A stretch of DNA of 64,000 bases from Symsagittifera roscoffensis. Lineage: Eukaryota; Xenacoelomorpha; Acoela; Convolutidae. This document shows positions 1 through 8,791 of the stretch, in pieces. The notes beneath the pieces are model-generated. The model saw nothing but the letters and a program-made list of their open reading frames with translations. It did not search any database and was not told the DNA's origin. The stretch is taken from the NCBI RefSeq assembly GCF_963678635.1, contig NC_087062.1:9654670-9718669 (forward strand), in the 5' to 3' direction. Made by a program: the position numbers and the translations under genes. The first letter of the stretch is position 1; each line of letters starts with the position of its first letter.

Positions 1-3000
1 GCCTTCAGATTTTCGTTCTGAAGTATTTGGTGATATTTTTCTAAAACATTGAACATTTCGTCTTTTGTTTGTGATTGCATAAAAACATCGTCTAGATAGG
101 TGATTGCGTTTTTCTTAAGTATTAGTGGTCTAAAAATTTTGCTCATAAAAGCTGAAAATGCTGCTGGTCCTATGGATATTCCATAGAATAAGCGGTTGAA
201 TTCATATTGTTGGTTTCCGATAACAAATTGTGTCAAACGTCGTGATTGTTCATCTAGTGGCATTTGATTGTATGCACTATTCATGTCGGCGGTTGTGAAG
301 TATTTGCCGTTTATTTTTGTTAAGATAACTTGTATTGGTTCAATGGGCCAATTGCATTTTGATTCATCTATGAGTGAATTGAGGTATCTAGCGTCGAGAA
401 CGATTTTTAATGATTCTCCTTTAGCTAGAATGATAACGGGGTTGATGAATGTGTTGCCTTTTGGTTGTTCTTCTTTATTAACTGGTGATATAATATTGTA
501 CTGTTCTAAAATATCGAGTAATCTGTTTACTTTATCATGTAAGTGAATTGGTACTTTACTTGCTCTCTGTTTTTTGAAAACTGCGTCTGGTTTTAGTGGG
601 AGATGTAGTGATGAACTGATTTTGCCAACATCGAATTTTGATGTTGCATAGACTGATGAATATTTAATTAGCTGTTTGGCTAACTTTTCGAATTCGTCTT
701 GTGTTATTTGTGAATGTTGGAAATTAAACATTGTTAAAAATTTCTGTTGGTCTTCTGTGTAGTTACTTATGTTGAATGTAGGTTTAAAATATGGAGTTTT
801 TGTGAAATAATCCGTATTTCTGTTTTCGTTACTTATTATATTATTTATAGATAATTCTTCATTAAGAATTGTAGATTGGCAAATATCTAGTAATTGGAGT
901 ATATTATTTACGCGATAGGCTTTTTCGTGTATTGGTGATATTGTAGCGTTGGTTTCACAATATCCTAAAAGTCCTAAAGGTAATGTTACTTGGTAAGGTG
1001 TGTTGTTATAAACATGTAGAGAAATAATATCTGAATTCGAATTTTTCAAATATTTTATTGAAGAGATTGTGATTTTGAAAAATTTATGAATAGGTTTGAA
1101 TTCAAAATCTGACATATAAAATTTTTGTTTGTTTTGTTCTTTATCATATTGGTGAACTTGTTTGATTGAAAAATTATAGATGTTTCCTGATAGTGGTTTC
1201 AGGTGTTTTCTTTGTTGGTTAAATATCGGATAGAATTTTGAAAAGAATGGTGGTTGTTTATTCAATCTTTGAAAAAATGTTAAGGATGTTTCTTTTGTTT
1301 TTGTATATTTATCTTTGATTAATATTTTACTATTTAGGATGTTAATTGTTGGTATATACTTCGAAATAAATGGTATTCCAATGATATTATATTTAATATC
1401 AGTGATATGGAATATTTGTTTAAATGGCTTATTTAAAATTTTGCTCTGTTCCATTGTTCTGGTGGGGAGGAGAAATAATTGGATTTTTCCGTAGTTTATC
1501 AATGTTGATCCTTGTGCTGTTGCTAGTTTACTGGAGGTTTCAAGAGGTGTTAGCTTTGGGTGTAAAGTTTTTATTTCATTCCATGTGGGAATGTTTATTA
1601 TGTTTGATTCTGCTCCTGAATCAATTAAAAAATCGATTTCAAGGTCTGGTGGTTGAAATTCTTTGTTTCTTGGGCTTTCTAAGAGAAATGGTATTGTCCA
1701 GATTTTTTCTTTGGGTTGTTCTTTTTGTATATTTTGGTAGATGTGGTTTGTATTCAAGCATTTTGTTTTGACATTTTGATTGGGTTGTTCTGTAGTATTT
1801 TTTGCATTTGTTTCTTGCGTTGTTGGTGTGGAATTTATGGGTGTAGTGTAATGATTTTGAAGAAATTCTGATTGATTTTCATATATGTGTGATGGAAAGG
1901 GTTGTTCATATATGACAGATTCATAGTCATTTTCGACTTTTATCATATTGATAGAAAGAGTGTTTTCAGTATCACTTTCTGAATCTGATGATGTACAGTT
2001 TATTTGATTGAGTTGTAACGCATCAGTTACTGTGTCATCAATACCTGGAGGGTCTGATGTAGTTTCTGGGTTAGATTGTACTTGATTGATTTGCCTTTGA
2101 TGTTTAGGTGTACTACTTCTGTGACGATTATTAGAATTATTATAGTTATTATTATTCCTATGTGGTGATTGGGAATAATTTCTATAACGATTATTATAAC
2201 TTGGGTGTCGATTTTGTGAATTATTTCGCGATCTGTTTTGGTAATTATTGTTTGGTCTGTTATAGTTCGATCTATTATATGAGTTATTCCTTGATCGATT
2301 GTTCGGGTAATTCTGGGTTCGGTTGTTTGAATAACTTCTATTTCGATTATAGGAGTAGTTTCTATTCCTATTGTATGATGAATTTCGTGATTGATTGTTT
2401 GGATAGTAGTTATTTCTTGATTGGGAATTAGATCTAGAAACAAATCGTTGTGTATTTGAATTCGATCTGGAGTAGTTATTTCTACTATTTGGTCTATTGT
2501 AGTGATTTTGTGATGAATTATACGTGTTTCTTCGTTCTGGTGATCTTCCTCTATAACTTGAGTTATATGGGGATTGATTTCTTGTATAGCTTGTATTGTT
2601 CGGGAGTGGTTTTCCTGAACTGTTGTTGCTGTGAACTGTTTTGTTCGGTAAATTTTGATCTTTTTTCATGTATTGATAGAATGATTTATTTGGTTCTTTG
2701 TATTTTTGAGGTTTATTTTGACTATCTTGCTGTTTTTGTCTACATTCGGAAATACTATGTCCGTATCGTCGGCAATAATTACACCATTTTTTGAAAGATG
2801 GTTTGCCTTTAAAGTTTGGGTTCTTTTCGTAAATATTGAGTATTTCAGTGATTTTTTCAACGAGGTCTGTCTCTGATTCCTGTATATTATTAATATTAGT
2901 GGGAGTCGTTTCAATTTTGTTAACGTATTGTAATTTCAGATTTTCCGTTTCTTCTAGTTTCATCGTGATTTCTGCTTGTTCTAGTTTGTCTACTAGTTTT

Positions 3001-5264
3001 CTAAAATCTAAATCGGGTTCTCGAATTGAAGAAGGATGGGATGCTCTCTTCTTTATTGCTATTTTCCTTAATTGTGGTGTTAAGGTCATCATTAAGATTT
3101 CTGTCATCTTTGTGTTTTTATAGTCATGTGTATTTAATGAATATGCTTTTCGAACTAGTGTTTCGATTCGTACTGCTATTTGCTTGATGGTTTCGTTTGG
3201 TAATCTGCGAATTTCATTACATAAAACTCTTTGTTGTTGTTTGTTTCTTTCAGAGTCAAACATTTTTGAAAATTCTTGTGTAAATCTTTTCCAGTTTGAT
3301 TTTATTTCTAGAGGTAGTACTGAAAACCATTTTTGGGCTGCGCCATCTAAGGTTGTTTGTATCAACGCTGTGCGTCGATGTATCCAGTTTTGATGTAGTG
3401 GCGTATTAATTGGTTCAGGTCCAATGTTTAAAATCAAGTTTGCTGTTACTGCATTTAAATAATCTTCTACAGAGTATTCAGGGTCTGTTCCTGTGAAAAC
3501 CATTAAAGGTTTGTTTGATGTTATTGATGATCCACCCATAAGGTATGGATTCATTGTCATTTGTAATGATTCTGCTGCATTTGGCATTTGAGAAAAATTC
3601 GAAAGTTGGTTTCTTGTTATTTCATGTTGTTGGAGATAATATGGTAGTGGTATTTCATTTTGCATTTGTGATGCTTGATACGAGTGTGCAGTCATTGGAT
3701 TTTGTTGTTGAATTGGTTGTTGATGATGTGCATCTATTGGTTGTGGAGAAAAATTTCTATGATTTGTATGTGTTCTCTGTATTCCTTGTCTACGATATTC
3801 TTGAGTATTTTGTGCAAATATATCTGGTTGTAAGAAATCATCATCTGAGGATAAATAATCCATTTGATAAGATGTTTGTTTTTTATTTTTATTTTGTTGA
3901 AAAAATGGGTAATTTTCACTGCGATCCTGTGGAGGATTTGGTTGAAAATTTTTGGAATTATATTGGGCCGTTGGGTTATCCCAGTTTCGAGGTTTTGTAT
4001 ATTGATTAAAATTCCTTTGTGGTTGATAATTTGTTTTTGACGGATGTGTATAATTATAATTATGGTCTGCAAAGTTGTTTCTAGTGAATGTTTTTCGTGT
4101 TTTTGATGGTATTGTCATGGGTCTATATGTTTGGTAATCCATATGTGAATATTTTGGAGCAACCGAAGGTTTAACGGTTGATTGTAAGGTTACCTGTGTT
4201 TGTGAAGGATTTGTATTTCTTGGTGTTGTTAAATTTGGGCGTATTGGTGAAATACTTTGTTGTGTAGTTGTTGTGTGTACAATTTCTTCATTTATGAAGT
4301 GTGATGGTGTCTGTATATCTTGTTGAGTAAGATTCCTAGTTCCATTGAGGTTTTCGTTGTGTATGACTGTAGAGTTTAAACTATTATTTTGTGTATCGGG
4401 TAAAAATGTATTATAGTTTAATGGTGTTGCATCAATTGTTAATGGTATTACTCTTACATAATCTCTTATGTAAGATATTGTACCTATTGCTTGACTTGAG
4501 ATTGATTGTGGAAAGCTTATAAATGCGGGATGAGACCATTCGGGGTCCCAAACATAATCTGATTGTTCTGTGATAGCGGTATCATCGTTCGAATTTTGAG
4601 GTCTAAAATTTTTTCTTGCTTGTGCAATTAAATCAATATTGTGTGTGAAATAATCTATTATGAACCATGCCAAAATTTTTTGTAAATCGTGTTTGGTATG
4701 TTGTGAAACATCGTCTTTCGTGAAATTTTCTTTAATGATGTTTAAATAACTAGAGAGTAGTGTGATTTCATGTCGTACTCTTAAATGTTTAGATGTTTCT
4801 GTCGGTGAGACATTTGTTAATGGGAGTTCATTTTCTAATATCGAAATATAACTATATATTATTGCGAAAACTTCATTGGTGAAAATGGAGTTTGCTCTTT
4901 GTGAGTTATGGTATTGGATGCTTTTTATATATTCTGAAAAAACTTTTGAAAATTCTAAGTCAAGATCGTCTGTTTGAATAGTATATGTTCTATTATTATG
5001 GTTTGGGGAAGTGAATTCTATAGAATAGATTCCATACTGTTGTGTTATGTTGCATATATCTTTTAGATAGTGATCTATGATTTGTCTTTTGATTTTTACA
5101 TCGGGGAACTCTGTTTTACATGGACTGATTCCGGGTTCAAATAAATTTACGAGTAAATTTTGACAAAATATGTGTTGTCCTCTATCAGTATCTGCATCTA
5201 CTATAAAAGGAAAGATTTCATCATCATCTGGAGTTTCTTCACCTGGGGTGTGCGTTGAGCTCAT
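1..5264 (-). CDS. gag-protease-reverse transcriptase polyprotein, partial (runs off left edge)
   Basis: One open frame of about 1,754 codons starts at ATG 5264-5262. I checked the frame at the start, in several gag segments, and at the knuckle, protease and RT, and found no stop. Rough layout: residues 1-580 a long Asn/Gln/Ser/Thr-rich N-terminal region with no recognised domain; 580-830 a retrotransposon gag domain with a W-F-based capsid-like core; about 827-841 one zinc knuckle of CX2CX4HX4C form (WCNYCRRYGH); then 150 residues rich in Arg, Asn, Ser and Tyr, typical of nucleocapsid; a protease site LIDSGAE with Asp at about 1215; RT with LDARYLN, FTTADMNSAYNQ and YLDD (about 1723-1726). 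The product would make particles, process itself and copy the element RNA. Gag is larger than usual. The downstream domains are outside the window. Confidence 0.9.
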   Translation of the reverse strand, partial: MSSTHTPGEETPDDDEIFPFIVDADTDRGQHIFCQNLLVNLFEPGISPCKTEFPDVKIKRQIIDHYLKDICNITQQYGIYSIEFTSPNHNNRTYTIQTDDLDLEFSKVFSEYIKSIQYHNSQRANSIFTNEVFAIIYSYISILENELPLTNVSPTETSKHLRVRHEITLLSSYLNIIKENFTKDDVSQHTKHDLQKILAWFIIDYFTHNIDLIAQARKNFRPQNSNDDTAITEQSDYVWDPEWSHPAFISFPQSISSQAIGTISYIRDYVRVIPLTIDATPLNYNTFLPDTQNNSLNSTVIHNENLNGTRNLTQQDIQTPSHFINEEIVHTTTTQQSISPIRPNLTTPRNTNPSQTQVTLQSTVKPSVAPKYSHMDYQTYRPMTIPSKTRKTFTRNNFADHNYNYTHPSKTNYQPQRNFNQYTKPRNWDNPTAQYNSKNFQPNPPQDRSENYPFFQQNKNKKQTSYQMDYLSSDDDFLQPDIFAQNTQEYRRQGIQRTHTNHRNFSPQPIDAHHQQPIQQQNPMTAHSYQASQMQNEIPLPYYLQQHEITRNQLSNFSQMPNAAESLQMTMNPYLMGGSSITSNKPLMVFTGTDPEYSVEDYLNAVTANLILNIGPEPINTPLHQNWIHRRTALIQTTLDGAAQKWFSVLPLEIKSNWKRFTQEFSKMFDSERNKQQQRVLCNEIRRLPNETIKQIAVRIETLVRKAYSLNTHDYKNTKMTEILMMTLTPQLRKIAIKKRASHPSSIREPDLDFRKLVDKLEQAEITMKLEETENLKLQYVNKIETTPTNINNIQESETDLVEKITEILNIYEKNPNFKGKPSFKKWCNYCRRYGHSISECRQKQQDSQNKPQKYKEPNKSFYQYMKKDQNLPNKTVHSNNSSGKPLPNNTSYTRNQSPYNSSYRGRSPERRNTYNSSQNHYNRPNSRNNYSRSNSNTQRFVSRSNSQSRNNYYPNNQSRNSSYNRNRNYSYNRNRSYSNNRTQNYPNNRSRNNSYNRSNYNRPNNNYQNRSRNNSQNRHPSYNNRYRNYSQSPHRNNNNYNNSNNRHRSSTPKHQRQINQVQSNPETTSDPPGIDDTVTDALQLNQINCTSSDSESDTENTLSINMIKVENDYESVIYEQPFPSHIYENQSEFLQNHYTTPINSTPTTQETNAKNTTEQPNQNVKTKCLNTNHIYQNIQKEQPKEKIWTIPFLLESPRNKEFQPPDLEIDFLIDSGAESNIINIPTWNEIKTLHPKLTPLETSSKLATAQGSTLINYGKIQLFLLPTRTMEQSKILNKPFKQIFHITDIKYNIIGIPFISKYIPTINILNSKILIKDKYTKTKETSLTFFQRLNKQPPFFSKFYPIFNQQRKHLKPLSGNIYNFSIKQVHQYDKEQNKQKFYMSDFEFKPIHKFFKITISSIKYLKNSNSDIISLHVYNNTPYQVTLPLGLLGYCETNATISPIHEKAYRVNNILQLLDICQSTILNEELSINNIISNENRNTDYFTKTPYFKPTFNISNYTEDQQKFLTMFNFQHSQITQDEFEKLAKQLIKYSSVYATSKFDVGKISSSLHLPLKPDAVFKKQRASKVPIHLHDKVNRLLDILEQYNIISPVNKEEQPKGNTFINPVIILAKGESLKIVLDARYLNSLIDESKCNWPIEPIQVILTKINGKYFTTADMNSAYNQMPLDEQSRRLTQFVIGNQQYEFNRLFYGISIGPAAFSAFMSKIFRPLILKKNAITYLDDVFMQSQTKDEMFNVLEKYHQILQNENLK

Positions 5265-5706
5265 TTTTTCGTTCGATGACTGTTAATATGTAATTATTAA
5301 TGTGTCGAATTGGTTGATTCCAATTGTATAGGTGTACTGGTTTGTGTTTGTACTGTTTTTTTATTCTTCTTTTTCCTCTTTGTGATGAATTTGAAGTTGT
5401 TTCTGAGTCAGAAAAATATAGTTGATCGTGAAGTGGGCAATTTTTATCTATTGATTCTTTTAGTTTGTAAAGTTCGTCTAAACTGTTAGTTTCTGATTCT
5501 GAAAATGCGTTTCGATTTTTTGAAAATCTTTTTCGTGTTATTTGTCTTTGTTTAGTTATTATTTTCCTCTTTAGTGTTTGTCGTTTTGTGCGAATGTATC
5601 CAACTGTTTGTGTATGAGGTGTGATTACAAGGTCGTATTTTTTGTTTTCTATTTCACAATTGTGTAAAACGATTGTTTGTTTATTTCCTAGGTTTTTAAA
5701 TGACAT
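5239..5706 (-). CDS. small basic ORF overlapping the gag start
   Basis: This 155-codon frame lies directly upstream of the gag start and overlaps it by 26 bases in another frame. The predicted protein is rich in Lys and Arg (for example a KRQTLKRKIITKQRQ stretch) with a Ser/Glu acidic patch in the middle, and shows no membrane segment or signal peptide. I do not recognise a family. Position and overlap suggest an accessory product of the retrotransposon, or a leader ORF controlling gag translation through termination and re-initiation. It could also be chance, since leaders are poorly conserved. Comparing other copies of the element would decide. Confidence 0.5.
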   Translation of the reverse strand: MSFKNLGNKQTIVLHNCEIENKKYDLVITPHTQTVGYIRTKRQTLKRKIITKQRQITRKRFSKNRNAFSESETNSLDELYKLKESIDKNCPLHDQLYFSDSETTSNSSQRGKRRIKKQYKHKPVHLYNWNQPIRHINNYILTVIERKNELNAHPR

Positions 5707-6222
5707 AAGGTTTAGGATGACGGATGCAAAAAGTTGTTAAGTGAATTCTAATTACTTAAACTGTTAGTCCTTACGATTTTTTGGTTAGCTTAACCTGGGT
5801 CTATTTGTTCAGGGTTGGAGAGAAAAGTATATCGATTCCGAAGAATGATTTTTACTTTCTCGTGACTAGTATAAGCTAAGGTGTTAACTTACTTAATCTT
5901 ACTTAGGGGTAGTGATTGTGTTCAAGGGTTGGAGAATAGTAAATCGATCCACAAGGTTCAGGTATAATTAGAACGCGAGTAGTTCGTTAGATACTATTTT
6001 AAACTTACTAAGTCTAAGATTTATCCTGGGTCTAGTAAGAGGGGGGGTCAAGTGAAGGATGAATAACCGAAGTTCTTCACTGTTTATCCTAATTTGAATG
6101 ATTAGTTTTGTGTAAAAATTTCTATTAGTCCTGGGTTTTTAGATAGGGTTGGATAGTGAATCGACGTTTGAGGTCGTTAGACACTAATTAAGTGGGTGGG
6201 GGAGAACAAAGTTGTTCTGTTT

Positions 6223-6247
6223 GATCCAAGGATAAGCCTTGATGATC
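6223..6247. repeat. 25-bp direct repeat with internal stem-loop, copy 1
   Basis: Identical to 6283-6307. The unit begins GATCCAAGG and ends CCTTGATGATC, with AAGG/CCTT able to pair. It lies in the element leader, 60 bases from the second copy. Confidence 0.8.
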
Positions 6248-6282
6248 AAGTTTGAAATTTAATTAAGTAGAAAATGATTTAA

Positions 6283-6307
6283 GATCCAAGGATAAGCCTT
6301 GATGATC
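6283..6307. repeat. 25-bp direct repeat with internal stem-loop, copy 2
   Basis: Exact second copy of 6223-6247. Paired small stem-loops in a retroelement leader could serve RNA packaging or dimerisation (inference). Confidence 0.8.
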
Positions 6308-6936
6308 TGATTTTAAATTAAGTGACTTTAAGTTTTAATAAAGTTTTAAATTTGTGTAAAGGAAAGATTTAGTGTTTTGATGATATTAGTGAGTTGATGA
6401 TTGCTGTTATGTTTTAGGTGATGAAGCTGGAACAACAGGATGATTTATGATTACTAACCATTTATTGTCATGCTACTAATTTTTATTTTTATTTTTCAAT
6501 AAATATTTTTCAAACATGTTTTGTATATTACTGCAGAGTTTTAGGAAAACGATCTTAGATCTTTTTATCAATCGTTATTGTATAATATTAATTTTGTTTA
6601 GCGCCTGAAATGATTTTGAAGAGTAACTTCAAGGTTTTATGTTTGCAAATGGAAATCTAAATTCATTGCAAGTAGTATTCGAAATATAAAAGTTTGTTCT
6701 GGCTTTTGCCGAACTATCATATAACTATACGGCAAGTTTCTACTTTGTCGTATGTCGTCTTTGGTTCGAGGTCTTCTTCCAATTCCGGGTAGTTCTGTTA
6801 TGGTTCGGAATATTGGCTCTGATCTATTGAGTCGGAGAGACATTTCAATTAAATTATTGTCGTATAACATTTTGTAAATGTTTTTGTCTAATTTCTAATC
6901 TAATTTTGGTTAATTCTAATCTAGTAAGGTCTTGTT

Positions 6937-6956
6937 CGAGACTTATGGTCGCACCA
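6937..6956 (-). other. primer binding site
   Basis: Two bases inside the LTR end, the minus strand reads TGGTGCGACCATAAGTC, starting with the TGG that pairs with a tRNA CCA end. The plus strand continues back to a TTCGAGAC stretch at the distance expected for a tRNA T loop, give or take one base. The tRNA was not identified. Confidence 0.6.
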
Positions 6957-6958
6957 GA

Positions 6959-7314
6959 TGAGTTAGGACTGGAGTGTATAACTCATAGAGTAATTTCGGA
7001 TAGGGTACACCGTCTGCTCGTCACGCTATCTTATTTTCGGCCGGATAGATTCGTGCAACTTCTTAGTCTAATACCGATCCTAATCTTACTCTTATACTAT
7101 CTAGTCTCAGGTTGTTTAACTAGTCTCTGCTAGGCTCAATAGATCTAGGGTATACTGGTTTATTGCGGCTGCTGAAGTGCTCGGGAGAGTCCAACTAATT
7201 TCTAAGTTAAATTCAAATCTCTCTGGTGCTGAAATTACAAGTAACTTCAGCACTTACAAATAAGTGGGTTGTTAGTTAGATGGATCATGATTGGTTAATA
7301 TTAAATACTTTACA
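6959..7314 (-). repeat. 5' LTR of the Ty3/gypsy-like element (LTR family A)
   Basis: On the minus strand the LTR starts TGTAAAG and ends AACTCA, 356 bp. The limits match three diverged solo copies at 41080-41412, 54473-54811 and 56288-56626. Shared internal motifs include the run around AGATCTATTGAG and the block TCTATCCGGCCGAAAATAAG. An AATAAACCAGTATACCC stretch upstream of these may be a TATA-like promoter. Confidence 0.8.
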
Positions 7315-8791
7315 TTGGTAAAACATTTAATTTATCCAATCATAAAATGTAGTTTAGATCAGGTTCCAATAAAATGGATTAAAAATTCATTCTTTGCCTA
7401 AATTTACCACGGTGATCGAGTATGCAGACAACATTTTAGTTTTTTTTTTCATTAAAATCCATTGAAATTGATTTTCATCCAACAAAATTGCTGCGTGTTG
7501 GTTATTGAGTTGATTCTACAAGTGTTACAAATCCACTAATTGGTGCTTAAAAAATTATGTATTATTTACCTGTGTGTTTTATTTGTAAACTTAACCTAGC
7601 TTTGTCTAAATTTAACCATTTTCAATTTGACCATTTTCAACAAACTTTAGATTGAAATACAATCGATTTAACTTAATTGTTCTACCGATAATATATTATA
7701 TATGAAATATTTTATGAAAATCGATGAATATCGCTTTAGATTCATAAATCAATTTAGTATGAATTGAATGGATTTTCACGGTGGAAAAAATTTGATTATG
7801 TTTCGTGAAACATCTATCTAAATCGATTTACTTGCAAGGCATTGAGAACAAACAAAATCTTAAAAATATTGATTAAATCATCCTAGTTTTTTTGTTTCGA
7901 AAAATGAGCAACTTTTGACTTTTTTCGTTGGAGCTACAGTGAACAAAGGTCTCTCGATGAGAGTTTTTCACTGCAAACTATTTGATGAAAGGAATGTCTT
8001 TTAAGTTTTGCAAACACAAGAGCTCTCACGGGTTTGAAAATTAAAATTATGCGTTATAGGTGCTATTATATTAGGCAAAAAACATATAATTAAAAATTTC
8101 AATTTCTAGATCAATTAACTTTTTTTTTCAGGTCAAAGATCAACTCGAAAATCAGTTGAAAAGCATTCTTTATACCTTTATATCCAACTTTTTCTTTTAT
8201 TTGATAACCGAGAAAATTCGAACAAAATCTGAATACAATTTGTATAAAATAAGTAAACAAAAAAGTAGACAAAAACCCAATGAAAACGAAACGAAAAAAA
8301 AAGACAAAATAGGTTCAAATCGATTTAGAATTGATTGAAATTGAATTATCAGCTACATTTTTGTGTCAAGTTTTTTTCATATCTAATCGTTGCAAATCAC
8401 TTTTTTAGATGTTTGCTTCAATATCTGTTCAAAATCGATTGCAGTCCATTTTTGTCAGTACTGGAGGAATATCGAAAGAAAAACGTAAGTTATTATCTTG
8501 CGACAGCAAATTTTTCTATTTAACTTTTTTGTCATAGGTAAGACTGTTTCTACTGTTCAATGTAAATTTTTTACAATGACTAACTTCACGTAGACTTCAC
8601 GTAGATACTTGACTAAATTTATCAGTGCACAGAGTCACATCATATCTACGCTTTTTGCAAACATCGCATAACATATTATTCAAAAAATGCTCGACTTTCT
8701 TGAAGCTTAAGCTTCGATTGTAATCTAATGCTATCCTAAGTCTTAAATCATTGTGTTTAAACTTAGTAAACTATAATTTAATTCTGATAGG
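7315..8791. other. AT-rich spacer, no gene seen
   Basis: Low-complexity A/T-rich sequence between the retrotransposon and the TRIM-like gene. Short frames (for example 8156-8338, Lys/Asn-rich) look like chance. The promoter of the TRIM-like gene should lie at the right end, but no clear core element is visible. Confidence 0.5.

Larger units (their letters stand above)
5707..6958 (-). other. retrotransposon leader (5' untranslated region)
   Basis: Non-coding leader between the 5' LTR and the first ORF, about 1.25 kb. It has recurring blocks with a GGGTTGGAGA-like core (near 5812, 5928 and 6147) and CCTGGGT cores, so it seems built from degenerate direct repeats. A 77-codon frame at 6637-6870 on the minus strand has no recognisable features and I do not call it as a gene. 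Leaders of this kind can hold packaging and dimerisation signals; that role is inference. Confidence 0.6.
1..7314 (-). mobile_element. Ty3/gypsy-like LTR retrotransposon, 5' part
   Basis: Element read on the minus strand. Its 5' LTR is at 6959-7314, a tRNA-type primer site follows at about 6939-6956, then a 1.25 kb leader, a small ORF (5239-5706) and a long gag-protease-RT frame (5264 down to the window edge). RNase H, integrase and the 3' LTR would lie left of the window. The order protease then RT, the single CCHC knuckle and the YLDD motif support an LTR retrotransposon of the Ty3/gypsy type. The frame is intact over everything visible, which suggests a fairly young copy. LTR limits come from comparison with three solo copies elsewhere in the window. 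Confidence 0.88.

Noticed and set aside
2027-2443. 138-codon minus-strand frame rich in Ile/Thr
   Set aside because: Shadow of the Arg/Asn/Ser-rich nucleocapsid stretch of the real gag frame.
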